A stretch of DNA of 64,000 nt from Microthrix sp041394405. Lineage in GTDB: Bacteria; Actinomycetota; Acidimicrobiia; Acidimicrobiales; Microtrichaceae. The notes under the pieces were generated by a model that saw only the letters and a program-made list of their open reading frames with translations, had not been told where the DNA came from and ran no database searches. The position numbers were made by a program, and so were the translations under genes. Location: assembly GCA_041394405.1 (NCBI GenBank), contig JAWKIF010000007.1, forward strand, positions 248,001 to 312,000, in the 5' to 3' direction. Below are positions 24,484-34,931 of the stretch, one piece after another. Within the stretch, counting starts at the first letter, position 1. The number at the start of each line of letters is the position of its first letter.

Positions 24484-26236
24484 ATGGGAACACGTGAGCG
24501 AACCAACCAGACGATCATTCATCAGGGGCTGAGGGGTGCCTTGGCGGCCGCGGCGCTGCTGGTGGGGGGTGATCGCGGGCCTCGGAGGCGCGACCGACGC
24601 CGAGGCGACGCCGCTGACGCCGTTCGGAGCGGTATCCGACCTTGAAGTCGGAGGTTCGCACGCTTGCGCGGTGACGCCCTCAGGTGCGGTGCGGTGCTGG
24701 GGGCGGAACCAGTACAACATCACCAGCGCCGGTCGGCTAGGTGACGGCACGCTGGCCAACTCATCGGTGCCCGTCGGTGTGGTTGGCGTCTCGGACGCCA
24801 CGCAGGTGAGCGGAGGGGAGTACGGCACCTGTGCGGTGCTCGACGACGGCGAGGTGCGCTGTTGGGGTCGCAACACCTACGGCGAGCTCGGCAACGGCAC
24901 CACCGATGACTCGACCATGCCGGTTGCAGTGTCGGGTATCACGAACGCCAAAGATGTGGTCGTGGGGGCCGTCCACGCGTGTGCGCTGCTCGACGACGGC
25001 ACCATCAGATGTTGGGGACGGAACGTCAGCGGGCAACTCGGCAACGGCACCAACACCAACTCGTCGGTACCGGTGACGGTGAGCGGCATCTCGACCGCCA
25101 AGGCGATCACGGCGCAGTTCAACGGCTCGTGCGCGCTGCTGGCCGACCAGACGGCGAAGTGCTGGGGGGAGAACGGTTTCGGCCAGTTGGGCGACGGCAC
25201 CACCACCGACAGATCCACCTCGGTGGGCGTTGCGGGCCTGACTGGCGCCAGCTCGATCGCCGGCGGACGGTACTTCGCGTGCGCCACCACCGAGAGCGAC
25301 GTGCAGTGCTGGGGCGACAACGCATACGGCCAGCTCGGCAACGGCACCACCACCAACTCCACCACCCCCGTGCCGGTCGGCGGGCTTGGCACGGCCACCC
25401 ATCTCACTGCGGGGACCGTTCACTCCTGCGCCCGGCTTCCCGACGGCGGGGCGAAGTGCTGGGGCTACAACGGAAACGGCCAGCTCGCGGACGGCACCAC
25501 CACCGACTCATCCACGCCGGTGGCGGTGACCGGACTCGCTGCGGTGGGCACCATCGCCGCCGGAGGTTATGGGACGTGTGCCACCAACGCCGACGGTGCC
25601 CCCCACTGTTGGGGCCGCAACACCTACGGCCAGATCGGCGACGGCACCACCACCAACCGGTCGACCCCAACACCGGTCATCGCAGGGCTGTGCGAGTCGG
25701 CGCCCGATCCGGGGTTCAACGACGTGTCCGCGTCGGCCTACTACGCCGATGCTGTGGCGTGGCTGGCTGCCATGGGGATCTCCACCGGCACCGGCCCCAA
25801 CACCTACTCGCCCAACGCGGTGGTCAGCCGCAAGGACATGGCGGTGTTCCTCTGGCGGGCCTTCGACTCACCCGCCCCCCAAGGCGCCAACCCGTTCTCC
25901 GACGTCCCCGACGGCACCTACTACACCGACGCCACCACCTGGCTGGCCGCCATGGGGATCTCCACCGGCACCGGCCCCAACACGTATTCGCCCAATGCGG
26001 TGGTGAGCCGCAAGGACATGGCGGTGTTTCTGTGGCGGGCCACCAACAGCCTCGACGCACCACCTCACAGCTTCGGGGACGTCCCCGGTGGCGTCTACTA
26101 CGAGGATGCGGTGTCGTGGCTGGCCTACGTCGGGATCTCCGTCGGCACTGCCCCGGGTGTCTATTCGCCCAACGCCAACGTCACCCGCAAAGACATGGCC
26201 GTGTTCCTCAACCGCCGCGGCTGCGGCACCACCTGA
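24484..26236 (+). CDS. RCC1-SLH surface protein 2, frame broken by poly-G in the signal peptide
   Basis: The expected start, ATG 24484, gives a good signal peptide up to GLRGALAAAALLVG. At the G6 run 24564-24569 the frame then shifts. Taking one G away reads on as VIAGLGGATDAEATPLTPFG into the mature protein. As sequenced, translation from 24484 enters an Arg-rich dead end, and the mature frame is reachable only from GTG 24536 without a proper export signal. The mature part is complete: seven Cys-paired RCC1 blades, three SLH repeats (two almost identical at the DNA level) and the ending NRRGCGTT. Slipped-strand phase variation, a fixed mutation or a sequencing indel would each fit. Confidence 0.8.
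24564..24569 (+). repeat. G6 tract causing a +1 frame change in RCC1-SLH gene 2
   Basis: Six G residues after GGT within the signal-peptide coding region. Five would keep the frame open from ATG 24484 to the stop at 26236. Confidence 0.7.
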
Positions 26237-26427
26237 ACACAACCGTGAGGCTCTCGGGATGTCGTGCCGGTGCTCCCCCGTTGTTCCGGGTGCCAGCCCG
26301 ATGGTGGGCCCCACCGCGACGGGCTGATCGGCCCGAGCCGAGCATCCGACACCACGCAGCGTAAATACTTTCGCTACGATTCGGCGGAGTCGTCCCCTGG
26401 ACGGCCCCGATCCAGCGGAGGTTGGGA

Positions 26428-28132
26428 ATGAAGCGCATCGGCGTGGCCTTGGTGATGGTGTTGGCGACGTTCACCGGATCGGCGCCGCCGGGAGGTGCGG
26501 CAAGCCCCGATCCTCTCTACGACGTGGCCTCCATCGCCGCAGGTGGCAACCATACGTGTGCGCTGCTCCTCACCGGGTCCGTCAGGTGTTGGGGGCTGGG
26601 CAATGACGGCCAGCTGGGCTCCGGCGCAGCCGCCTCCAGCTCGGTTCCCATGGGGGTAGTGGGGCTGCCGGGCGTGGTGTCGGTGGCGGCAGGTTCGTAC
26701 CACACCTGCGCCGCCACCAACCTGGGCCGCGTTCGCTGCTGGGGCAGCAACTACTGGGGTCAGCTGGGCAACGGAACCACCGCCAACTCGGCAACGCCCG
26801 TGGCCGTGCCGGGGATCACCAACGCCGTTGCCGTCTCAGCGGGCGCCAACCACAGCTGTGCCCTGCTGTCCACCGGCGCCGTCCGGTGTTGGGGTGCCAA
26901 TACCGCAGGTGAGCTGGGCAACGGCAGCACCACCAGTTCCATCACGCCCACCGCCGTCACTGCCATCAGCAGCGCCACGTCCATTTCGTCCTACAACAAC
27001 CACACCTGCGTCCGGCTGAGCGGGGGGGGAGCTGCGGTGCTGGGGCGCGAACCCCACGGGAGGCTTGGGCGACGGGACCTACGCCGCCTCGTCCCTACCG
27101 GTCGCAGTTTCAGGAATCACCACGGCAACATCGGTGGACGTCGGCGCGTTCTTCAGCTGCGCAACCCTGAGTAACGGGGCCGTGAAGTGCTGGGGCGCCG
27201 GGGAATCGGGTCAGCTGGGCAACGGCGCCAACGTCACCTCGCTCACGCCTGCCTCGGTCGTGTCCGTCACCAACGCCGTCGGTGTCTCGGCTGGTAGCGA
27301 GCACGCATGCGCCACCCTGTCGACGGGTGGACAACGGTGCTGGGGACGCAACTATTGCGGCACCCTCGGCAACGGCTCTTCGGGGACCTTCACGGACTCC
27401 AACGTGCCGGTGGCGGTCAGCGGCATGACATCCGGTGCCTCCGTCTCGGCCGGCCGGCTCCACACCTGCGCCACCCGCACCACCAACCTTGCAGCCTGTT
27501 GGGGTATCAACAGCCTCGGCGCCCTGGGCACCGGCACCACGGCCAATTCCACGACGCCTGCCACCGTGGTGGCGGGCGTGTGTCAGGCGCCGCCGGCCAT
27601 CGCCTTCACCGACGTCCCGCCCGGATCAACCTACGAGTACTCCGTGTCCTACCTGTTGGGGATGGGCATCACCGCCGGGACGACGCCCACCACGTTCTCG
27701 CCTGGACTGCCCATCTCCCGCGGACAGATGGCCATGTTCCTGTGGCGGGCCGCCGGACAACCGCAGGGCTCACCTGCCCATGGGTTCAGCGATGTCCCGT
27801 CTGGGGCGTACTACTCCGATGCGGTGTCTTGGTTGGTGAGCGCCGGCATCACGTCGGGAACGTCGCCGGGCCACTACTCCCCCGACGCGACGGTGACCCG
27901 GGCCCACATGGCGGCGTTCCTGTGGCGGGCCACCAGCTCGCCCCCTGCCGCCGCCCAGCATTCCTTCAACGACGTACCGGCCGGGGCCTACTACTCGAGC
28001 GCCGTGTCGTGGCTGGCGGAGGCGGGAATTACCTACGGCACCTCGCCCGGGGTGTACTCGCCCGATTCCTCGGTCACGCGCAGTCAGATGGCGCTGTTTC
28101 TGCAGCGACGGGGCTGCTCGGTGGCGCCGTAG
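26428..28132 (+). pseudogene. RCC1-SLH surface protein 3, frame broken by a G8 tract
   Basis: ATG 26428 follows GGAGG by six bases and gives a signal peptide KRIGVALVMVLATFTGSAPP. Three RCC1 blades read normally. At the G8 run 27022-27029 in blade four the frame is lost and a stop follows at 27172-27174. With seven G the text continues as RLSGGELRCWGANPTGG, LGDGTYAAS, and then without interruption through blades five to seven, three SLH repeats and the ending QRRGCSVAP at 28132. Everything downstream is intact, so the break is recent, reversible or a sequencing error. Confidence 0.85.
27022..27029 (+). repeat. G8 tract causing a +1 frame change in RCC1-SLH gene 3
   Basis: Eight G residues between AGC and AGCTGCGG. 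Removing one restores the conserved GxLRCWG blade motif and joins the two open halves of the gene. Confidence 0.8.
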
Positions 28133-29475
28133 CGAGCGTCCTGGAGACAGCCGGCGCTAACCGCAGGATCGCCGGTTGAGGAAGACCGCCATCTGCGCCC
28201 GGGTCACCACCTGATTGGGCGAGTAGATGTTCGGGGCCGTGCCGGTGGTGATGCCCTCGCGAACCAGCCATGCCACGGGCTGGTGGTAGTAGTCACTGGA
28301 GTACACGTCGTAGAAGTCGTGATCCACCCCCGGATACGGGCCGCCCACCATGCGCCACAGGAACGTGGCCATCTGTGCCCGACTGACCTTGGAGTTGGGG
28401 GAGTAGACGCCCGGGGACGTGCCGGAGGTAATGCCCTGCTGCGCCAGCCACGACACCGCATCCTCGTAGTACACCCCGGGAGGCACGTCGCCGAATGCGT
28501 GGCCAAAGACGGGGGTCGGTTCACCGGCGGCCCGCCACAGGAACGCCGCCATCTGAGCGCGGGTGACGCCCTGGTTGGGCGAGTAGGTCGTGGGGCTGGT
28601 ACCGGACGTGATGTTCTGTTGCACCAGCCAGAGCACCGCGTTCTTGTAGAACGCCCCGGAGGACACGTCGGAGAACGGGTTGGCGATGGTCACCGAACAC
28701 TCCAAGGAGTTCAGCTGCCAGTTCACCGAGACGCTTCCGGTGGCGCCGATGTAGCCGCTGACGGCCCACTTGTAGGTCTGGCCAGCCTGCACCGGCACCA
28801 GCAGGTCGCTGGTGTTCACCTCCGGCGCCTGGTCGTCTTCGGCATGGCCCACGAGCGTCTCGGGGGTGGATCCGGTGTACACCGACAGCACCGTGTCGAA
28901 GCTGGAGCCCGTGGTGTCCAGGCGCAGGTTGCCGGTCGCCGGTGCGGTCCACGTCCACCACACCGAGTTGAACCCCACGCGATCGTGCACGGGCTCGTAC
29001 AACTCCCTCGTCGAGCGCACGCTCGAGGAGGATGCCGATCCGGAGGCACCGGAGGCGACGGTGGCGTTGGCCAGTTGATCGTTGGCGGGTGCCAAGCCAT
29101 GGCCCCAGTTCAGGCGAACCTTTCCCGTCGCCGACGACTTGCCGTCGACCGCGATGCGGTAGGTCTGCCCCGACGTCGCGCTGAACGCCACCTTGCTGGC
29201 GGTGCCAACCGAGTCGTCGTTGGAGCCGATCAAGGTCAGGGCGTTCACGCTGGCGCCGGTGTACACGCCCAACACGGTGTTTAAGCCTGAATCCACCGAT
29301 CGGGTTCTTGCCGGCATGGGGTGAGTGCTGTTCGGGGGTGGTGTGGTTGCAGGTCGGCGTTTGAGGGGTGCCGACGGTCTGTTGGGGCGCGTTGGGTCAG
29401 GGGGCCGTGGTGCGGGGCTGGTGTGTCAGCGCTCGGGGTGTTCGGTGTGTGGGGCGCCACCCACGGGCCTCGATG

Positions 29476-30792
29476 TCAGGGGGATCCGGCGGTGGGGAGT
29501 GCTCTGATCGTGTCGAGAGCGGTGTGGAATTGTTTGGCCCATGGCCAGTCGGTGGGGAGCCGGAGGGTGGGGGTGCCGGACCGGTTCACGAGCACTCCGG
29601 CGAGGGCGATGAGGCGGTTGCGGGTGGTGCGGGCTGTGCGGATCGGGCCGTCGAGTGCGATGGTTCCGGCCCAGCGGGTGAGGTTGTGGGCGAGGACCGC
29701 GCAGGCGAGCCAGGCCCCGTTGGCTGCGAAGCTGCCAGATGGGCAGTGTTGGAGCCCGTTGTCTTTGAGTTCGCGGATGGCGAGCTCGACGATGGCGTGG
29801 TTGCGGTGGAACCGGTCGGCTTCAACGGTGGTCAGGGTGTTGTTGCAGATGAACGCGTGGTGGCGCCAGGTTGGCCACATCGCTGCTTGGGTGGTGTCGG
29901 CGAGTCGGGTGCGGCGCACCACCAAACGGACCTGGCGGGCCCGTTTGGCTTTCCCGGTGGTGTAGATCGTCTCGGCGACCTGGGCGTAGCCGCCGCGGGT
30001 GTAGTCGATCGTGGTCCAGTCCTCTTCGGGGATCGCCGCGATCGTTGCTTTGATTTTGGGGACGAGACGGACGGTGATCGACCAGCTCACACCGGCTTTG
30101 GTGAGTTTGTCGACGAGTTTCCATGACCAGAACGCCGAATCGGCCCGGACGGTGACCGGCCCGCCCGGCCCGGCCCGGCCGATCGTGGCGAGGACCTCAC
30201 CGATGAACCGGAGGACCCCACGCGAGGACCCTGCGGCGCCTTTGCGCATCCTCGAGGCGAGGATCTCGCCGGTGCCTGCCCGGGTTGCGAACAGCGGGTG
30301 GTAGCCGAGCACTCTGGTGTAACCGTATGACGCGCCCTGCTTGGCCTTGCCGTAGACCTCGGTGACGGTCGAGTCGAGATCGACCACCAGAGGCTCGTCG
30401 CCTTTGGGTCCGGCACCCGCGGCCCAGGCGTTGGCCAACAGAGCGCTGTTGACTTTGTCGAGTTGTCGGACATGGCCGAAGGTGAACGTGCGGAGGAATG
30501 TGCCGATCGTTGACGGTGCCATGGGGGCGAAGCCGAGCACTTTCCGGGTCGATCCCGACCGGAGCCGGTCCATGGCGTCGATGTTCGTTGCACCCGCGAT
30601 CATGCCCATCACCACCGACATGACCTTGATCGTCGGGTTCGGGGCTGCGGTGTGGATCCAGCGGGTAACCAGCCCGGGAAGCCCGAGACGTCTCGCCAAC
30701 GTGGCCATCAACAACAGACCCGAATCGGACACCAGGTTCGGATGGTCGAAGACCACCTCGACCCGGTCAGAACTATGACAAGATGTGCTCAC
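29476..30792 (-). CDS. IS1380-family transposase
   Basis: 438 residues from GTG 30792. The catalytic region of the IS1380 DDE group is recognisable: PLVVDLDSTVTEVYGKAKQG (Asp), VRADSAFWSWKLVDKLTKAG (Asp) and HAIVELAIRELKDNGLQHCP (Glu), with the usual PTDWPWAKQF near the C-terminus. No break was seen. The start codon overlaps the first base of the leader hairpin. Confidence 0.92.
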   Translation of the reverse strand: MSTSCHSSDRVEVVFDHPNLVSDSGLLLMATLARRLGLPGLVTRWIHTAAPNPTIKVMSVVMGMIAGATNIDAMDRLRSGSTRKVLGFAPMAPSTIGTFLRTFTFGHVRQLDKVNSALLANAWAAGAGPKGDEPLVVDLDSTVTEVYGKAKQGASYGYTRVLGYHPLFATRAGTGEILASRMRKGAAGSSRGVLRFIGEVLATIGRAGPGGPVTVRADSAFWSWKLVDKLTKAGVSWSITVRLVPKIKATIAAIPEEDWTTIDYTRGGYAQVAETIYTTGKAKRARQVRLVVRRTRLADTTQAAMWPTWRHHAFICNNTLTTVEADRFHRNHAIVELAIRELKDNGLQHCPSGSFAANGAWLACAVLAHNLTRWAGTIALDGPIRTARTTRNRLIALAGVLVNRSGTPTLRLPTDWPWAKQFHTALDTIRALPTAGSP

Positions 30793-30867
30793 AGAAAGTG
30801 CCTTTTGGGACTGGTGATGATGCGGCTTTGAACACCGTCATTCTTCCAGACCTGGAGGCACTTTCTG
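30792..30867. repeat. Long leader hairpin of the IS1380, conserved in both related copies
   Basis: CAGAAAGTGCCT (30792-30803) and AGGCACTTTCTG (30856-30867) form a perfect 12-bp inverted repeat just upstream of the transposase. The same arms occur at 16567-16578 and 16631-16642 in the IS1380 remnant. It may limit read-in transcription or translation of the transposase. Confidence 0.65.
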
Positions 30868-32523
30868 CGTATCCGCAGCGCTTCCTACCCCACCCGATCG
30901 GTGGATCCAGGTTAAGTTGGAGCCGATCGTGTCGACCGTCACCAGCCCGGTCGCCGGCGCCACGTAGTTGAACCACACCGAATGCGAGCCGTGCCCGGCA
31001 TGGCTGGGTTCGCCGGTTTGGAAGGTGCACAGGCCGTTCAGCGACCCTTCGCTGCCCCCGTAGCCTCCGATGGGCACCGCCGAGGAGAACGAGTCGTTAG
31101 TCGGGCACGTCCCCGTGGTGGTGAGGTAGCTGCTGTTGGCGAGGTTCCAGTGAGTCGCCAGGTAGGAGCCGGCGGGCGGGTTGGTGTTGAAGTAGTCGTC
31201 CCGTCCGCAGTCGAGGATGCGCGCCCCGCCCGAGGGACACACATCGATGGCGTCGTTGCCATTGCACATGATGTCGGCGCCGCCGAGGGTGCCGTCGTCG
31301 CAGTGGCCGCTATTGCCGTTCGGCGACCCGGCCTGTACCGCCCCGAGGTTGTGGAACAACTCATGCAGCGCAGTGCGAGACGTGTTCCAGTCCCAGCACG
31401 CCAGATAGGTCAGGGCGTAGCCCAGCTCCGTGTTGTTCAGGTTCGAGGCACCGGGGCTGTCGTCGCCGTAGTACGTGCCGGTACCGCACAGCCCGGAGAC
31501 ATTCCAGTCCGCGTACACCAGGTACTTCCGGTCGTTGTTCGTATGGCCCAGCGCTGCGAGGGCGTTGGCCGCATCATCGAAGTTGGCCACGGTGGAGGGC
31601 ACCTGGGCCACCAGGATCGTCGGTTGGCAGGCACCATCGTGCACGAAACGAATGCGGCGGCTGCCACTGGTGGCCGCCGCCTGCGCTGCCAGGAAGTCGT
31701 CGAACTGACCCGCCCAGGTGCGGATGGACGCCGCATAGGTGGAGGAGCGGTTCGTCGACCCGGCCTTGTAGGCGTAGACGAGCTGCACCCGTTTTCCCGA
31801 GGTGCCGTTGCCGACGCACGTGGTGTCGTTCAGGCCTCGGCTGGGCGGCAGCGGCGGCGTCTCGGCGCCCTCCTCGATCCCCGGCGGAAGCGGATCGATG
31901 CGCGCGGTTTGGCGGCCTGCGCTTGCCTCGACCGGGGCTTCGTTGTTCGGGGCCGCCACCTCGGCGGCGGCGGCCCGTGGTTCCACCACCGGCTCGCGGC
32001 GCTCCGGGGGCTCGCCGGCACCGGCGGCCGAGGCCGCCGTCACGAGTGCGACGGGGCCGATCAGAGCCAAAGTCACGACCGGAACGAACCTCCGAAGCGA
32101 ACGCCGACGCGAGCTGAGGCTTGGAGGGTGCACCATCGTCAGAGTGTGCCACGGGCGTCAAGCAACTCCGCCTCCCGACCTACCCGTCCCTGTTGGGCCG
32201 GACGACCCTTCGCCATGGGCACACCCCCGGCTGAACGGTCAGGCCGCCACGCCACACCCGCGGCGGTAGAGAAACACCGCCACGTCCTTGCGGGTGACCG
32301 AGTTGTTGGGTGAGTAGTGCCCCGGGGAGGTGCCGGTGGAGATGCCCTGGGCGACCAGCCAGTTGACGGCGCCCTCGAAGTAGCTGCCCGAGGGCACGTC
32401 GGATAGCCCGCTCGCCGGGGACCCGGCGGGAGATCCGGCGGCTCGCCACAGGAAGACGGCCACGTCCTTGCGGGTCACGACAGCGTTGGGGGAATACAGG
32501 CCCGGCCCGGTGCCCTGGGTGAT

Positions 32524-33595
32524 GGCAGGTTCTAGCGGTCAACGCACGCGAGGTTCTCAGCATAACGTTCAGCAGCTGACTGAAGCCCATGCATACGTCG
32601 GGGCTGAGCGTTGAGCACAGCGCACGCTTGGTCGTAGTCGGCCTGACTGAAGGCCCGCAGATCGGCGCCCTTCGGGAACCAGAACCTCAACTGCCGGTTG
32701 GAGTTCTCGTTCATCGGACGCTGCCACGGAGCGTGAGGATCACAGAAGAACACCGCCAGCCCCCACCCTCGCGTGAGCCACTCCCACTCGGCCATCTCCG
32801 ACCCGCGGTCCCACGTCAACGACGCGCACATCGCCGCCGGTGTGGTCTCCACCCAGCGCTGCAACGTGGCAACCACCAAATCAGACTGATAGCCGTTCGG
32901 TAAAGCGTAGACGAGTTGCAAACCTGACGACCGCTCAACGAGGGTCAGCGCTGCCGACTGGTTCCTGGCACCAATGATGAGATCGCCCTCCCAATGGCCG
33001 GGCTCCCGAGCGTCGACCTCCTTGGGCCGGTCTGCGATCGAGACAACGTTCTGCCCCAGCACAGGCGACTTCGCCTTCTCACCCCGATTGCGGCGCTTCC
33101 GCCGACGGCGACGGGACCGCAAACAGTCCCCCGGCTTCAAGCCCAGCGAGCCGTCGTAGAGGGCCCGGTAGATCGTCTCGGCACACACGGTGCCCTCGCC
33201 ACCGTGACGGCCGCACAGGGCCGCTGTGGCTACCGGAGAGAAACCCTTGGAGACCAGCCCGACCACCCTCGTGCGCAACGGACTGTCCAGAGCCAACAAC
33301 GGCACCTTGGGACGGCGACGCCGGGTGGCTGCGCCATGTCCTGCGGTTGATGGCCGGTAGGTGTGGCGACCACCGTTCCGGGTCACTTCGCGTGAGATCG
33401 TGGACCGGTCGCGTTCGAGTTCGCGGGCGATGCCCGCGAACGGAATGAGCCTGTCGACTGACAGGCATTCATGAATGTGGTCGCGTTCCTCCGCGGTGAG
33501 GGGATTGCGTGGCATGCTGGGGCCTCCAGGGGTCGACGGGTGCGGGTAGCCCGGTCATTCTGACCGGTCGCGTGCGTTGACCCCTGGAACTCACC
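32524..33595 (-). mobile_element. IS30-family insertion sequence
   Basis: 1072 bp with imperfect terminal repeats (GGCAGGTTCTAGCGGTC from 32524, GGTGAGTTCCAGGGGTC inward from 33595, then both AACGCACGCGA). It is flanked by the 3-bp duplication GAT (32521-32523, 33596-33598). Confidence 0.9.
32532..33515 (-). CDS. IS30-family transposase
   Basis: 327 residues. The N-terminal HTH (LIPFAGIARELERDRSTISR, EVTRNGG) precedes the DDE core: EPGHWEGDLIIGARNQSAAL (Asp), SLTWDRGSEMAEW (Asp) and RPMNENSNRQLRFWFPKG (Glu). Full length with no visible lesion; the stop lies just inside the left terminal repeat. Confidence 0.93.
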   Translation of the reverse strand: MPRNPLTAEERDHIHECLSVDRLIPFAGIARELERDRSTISREVTRNGGRHTYRPSTAGHGAATRRRRPKVPLLALDSPLRTRVVGLVSKGFSPVATAALCGRHGGEGTVCAETIYRALYDGSLGLKPGDCLRSRRRRRKRRNRGEKAKSPVLGQNVVSIADRPKEVDAREPGHWEGDLIIGARNQSAALTLVERSSGLQLVYALPNGYQSDLVVATLQRWVETTPAAMCASLTWDRGSEMAEWEWLTRGWGLAVFFCDPHAPWQRPMNENSNRQLRFWFPKGADLRAFSQADYDQACAVLNAQPRRMHGLQSAAERYAENLACVDR

Positions 33596-34931
33596 GATGT
33601 TCTTGCCCACCAGCCAGGACACGGCGAAGGTGTAGTAGGCGTTGCCAGGCACGTCGCCGAAGCCTGGGTTTGGCGGCGCCTGGCACAATCCGGCCGCCAT
33701 CGTGACGGGCACCGACGTGGTGGTATTCGTGCCGTCACCGAGCTGGCCGTCTCCGCCGCTCCCCCAGCAGCGAACCGTGCCTGAGGTGAGAGCGACGCAC
33801 GCGTAGGCGGCACCGGCGGAGATCGAGGCTGCTGTAGTGATGCCGGTGACCGTGACCGGGGTGGTGGAGTTCGAGTTTGTGCCGTCACCCAACTGCCCGA
33901 AGTTGTTGCTGCCCCAACATCGGGCCCCACCCGACCCGAGGACGGCACACGAAAAGCCGTTGCCGACCGACACCTCGGTGGCCGTGGTGATGCCGGAGAC
34001 GGTGACCGGGGTGGTGGAGTTCGAGTTTGTGCCGTTGCCGAGTTGCCCGAAGGTGTTGGCGCCCCAACACTTGACCTCGCCCGTTGCCAACTTCGCACAG
34101 GCGTGAAACGTGCCGGCGCTCACCGAGACGGCGTTGGTGATGCCCGTCACCGTCACCGGCGTCGACGAGTCGACGACGGTGCCGTTGCCCAGCATCCCGG
34201 TGCTGTTGAACCCCCAGCATTTCACCGTGCCCGAGCCGACGATCGCGCAAGTGAACCCCGGGCCGGTGGTCACCGAGACCGCGTCGGAGATGCCGGTGAC
34301 GGTGACCGGGGAGTTTGAGCTGGTTAGGGAACCATCGCCCAGCTTGCCGTTGAAGTTGTTGCCCCAGCAGCGAACGCCGCCCGTCCCGACGATGGCGCAC
34401 GAGTGGTTGCTACCGGCGCTGACCGACTTGGCGTTGGTGATGCCGGTGACGGCAACGGGCGTCAACGAGTTGATGGTCGTGTTGTTGCCTAGTTGCCCGA
34501 CGGTGTTGCGGCCCCAGCATCGAAGGGCGCCCGAACCGACCACGGCACAGGTATGAAAATCGCCGGCGTCCACCGAAACGGCGTTGGGCACGCCGGCGAC
34601 GCCAACCAGTTTGGAGGCGCTCGCCGTGGTTCCGTCGCCCAACTGCCCGCCGATGTTGTAGCCGGTGCACTGGATCGAACCCGAAACCAGCCGACACGTG
34701 TGGGCGCTTCCCGCTGACAGCGTTGCGCCAGGCGCAGGGCTGTCGAGTTGCGCACCTGCGGCACCTGCCGGCGCCAGCGCAGTGAGCCCGCCGAGCACCA
34801 CCAACACCGCAATGACCGCAGTCCGCACCATGACCGCCTCCGAGCATCATCAAGGGGTACGACCCCGCCGTGAACACCACGATACACCCGACCACCAGCG
34901 GCTCGCCGGAAGAACCGGGCTCCGGTGGAGC

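Larger units (their letters stand above)
29286..30911 (-). mobile_element. Complete IS1380-family insertion sequence
   Basis: 1626 bp. The terminal inverted repeats CCTGAATCCACCGATCGGGT (from 29286) and CCTGGATCCACCGATCGGGT (inward from 30911) differ at one base. The flanks carry a 5-bp duplication TTAAG (29281-29285 and 30912-30916), containing the TTAA usually targeted by this family. Confidence 0.93.
28157..32136 (-). pseudogene. SLH-anchored zinc metallopeptidase, split by IS1380
   Basis: The N-terminal part (32136 down to 30912) has a signal peptide, a Pro/Glu/Ala-rich stretch and a protease domain with SRTALHELFHNLGAVQAGSP (HExxH zinc motif) and HCDDGTLGGADIMCNGN. It ends in a PPC-like domain, SHSVWFNYVAPATGLVTVD. 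The C-terminal part (29285 to 28157) continues LNTVLGVYTGASVNALTLIG, a second similar domain, and three SLH repeats ending NRRSCG. The IS1380 sits between, flanked by TTAAG on both sides. Taking it out with one duplication gives TIGSNLNTVLGVYTG in frame. The intact protein would be a wall-anchored exported protease of about 780 residues. Confidence 0.85.
32239..34831 (-). pseudogene. RCC1-SLH surface protein 4, split by IS30
   Basis: The gene starts at ATG 34831, five bases after GGAGG, with signal peptide VRTAVIAVLVVLGGLTALAP. Seven Cys-paired RCC1 blades follow, then the first SLH repeat, FGDVPGNAYYTFAVSWLVGK-NI. The IS30 interrupts at NI. The remainder (32523 to 32239) continues TQGTGPGLYSPNAVVTRK, then a second SLH repeat and the ending YRRGCGVAA. 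Removing the IS and one GAT copy restores NITQGTGPGLYSPN in frame. Only two SLH repeats are present, against three in the paralogues. Confidence 0.87.

Noticed and set aside
30982..32313. 443-residue plus-strand open frame opposite the metallopeptidase
   Set aside because: The minus strand encodes HExxH, PPC-like and SLH features that continue across the IS; the plus frame is an antisense shadow.
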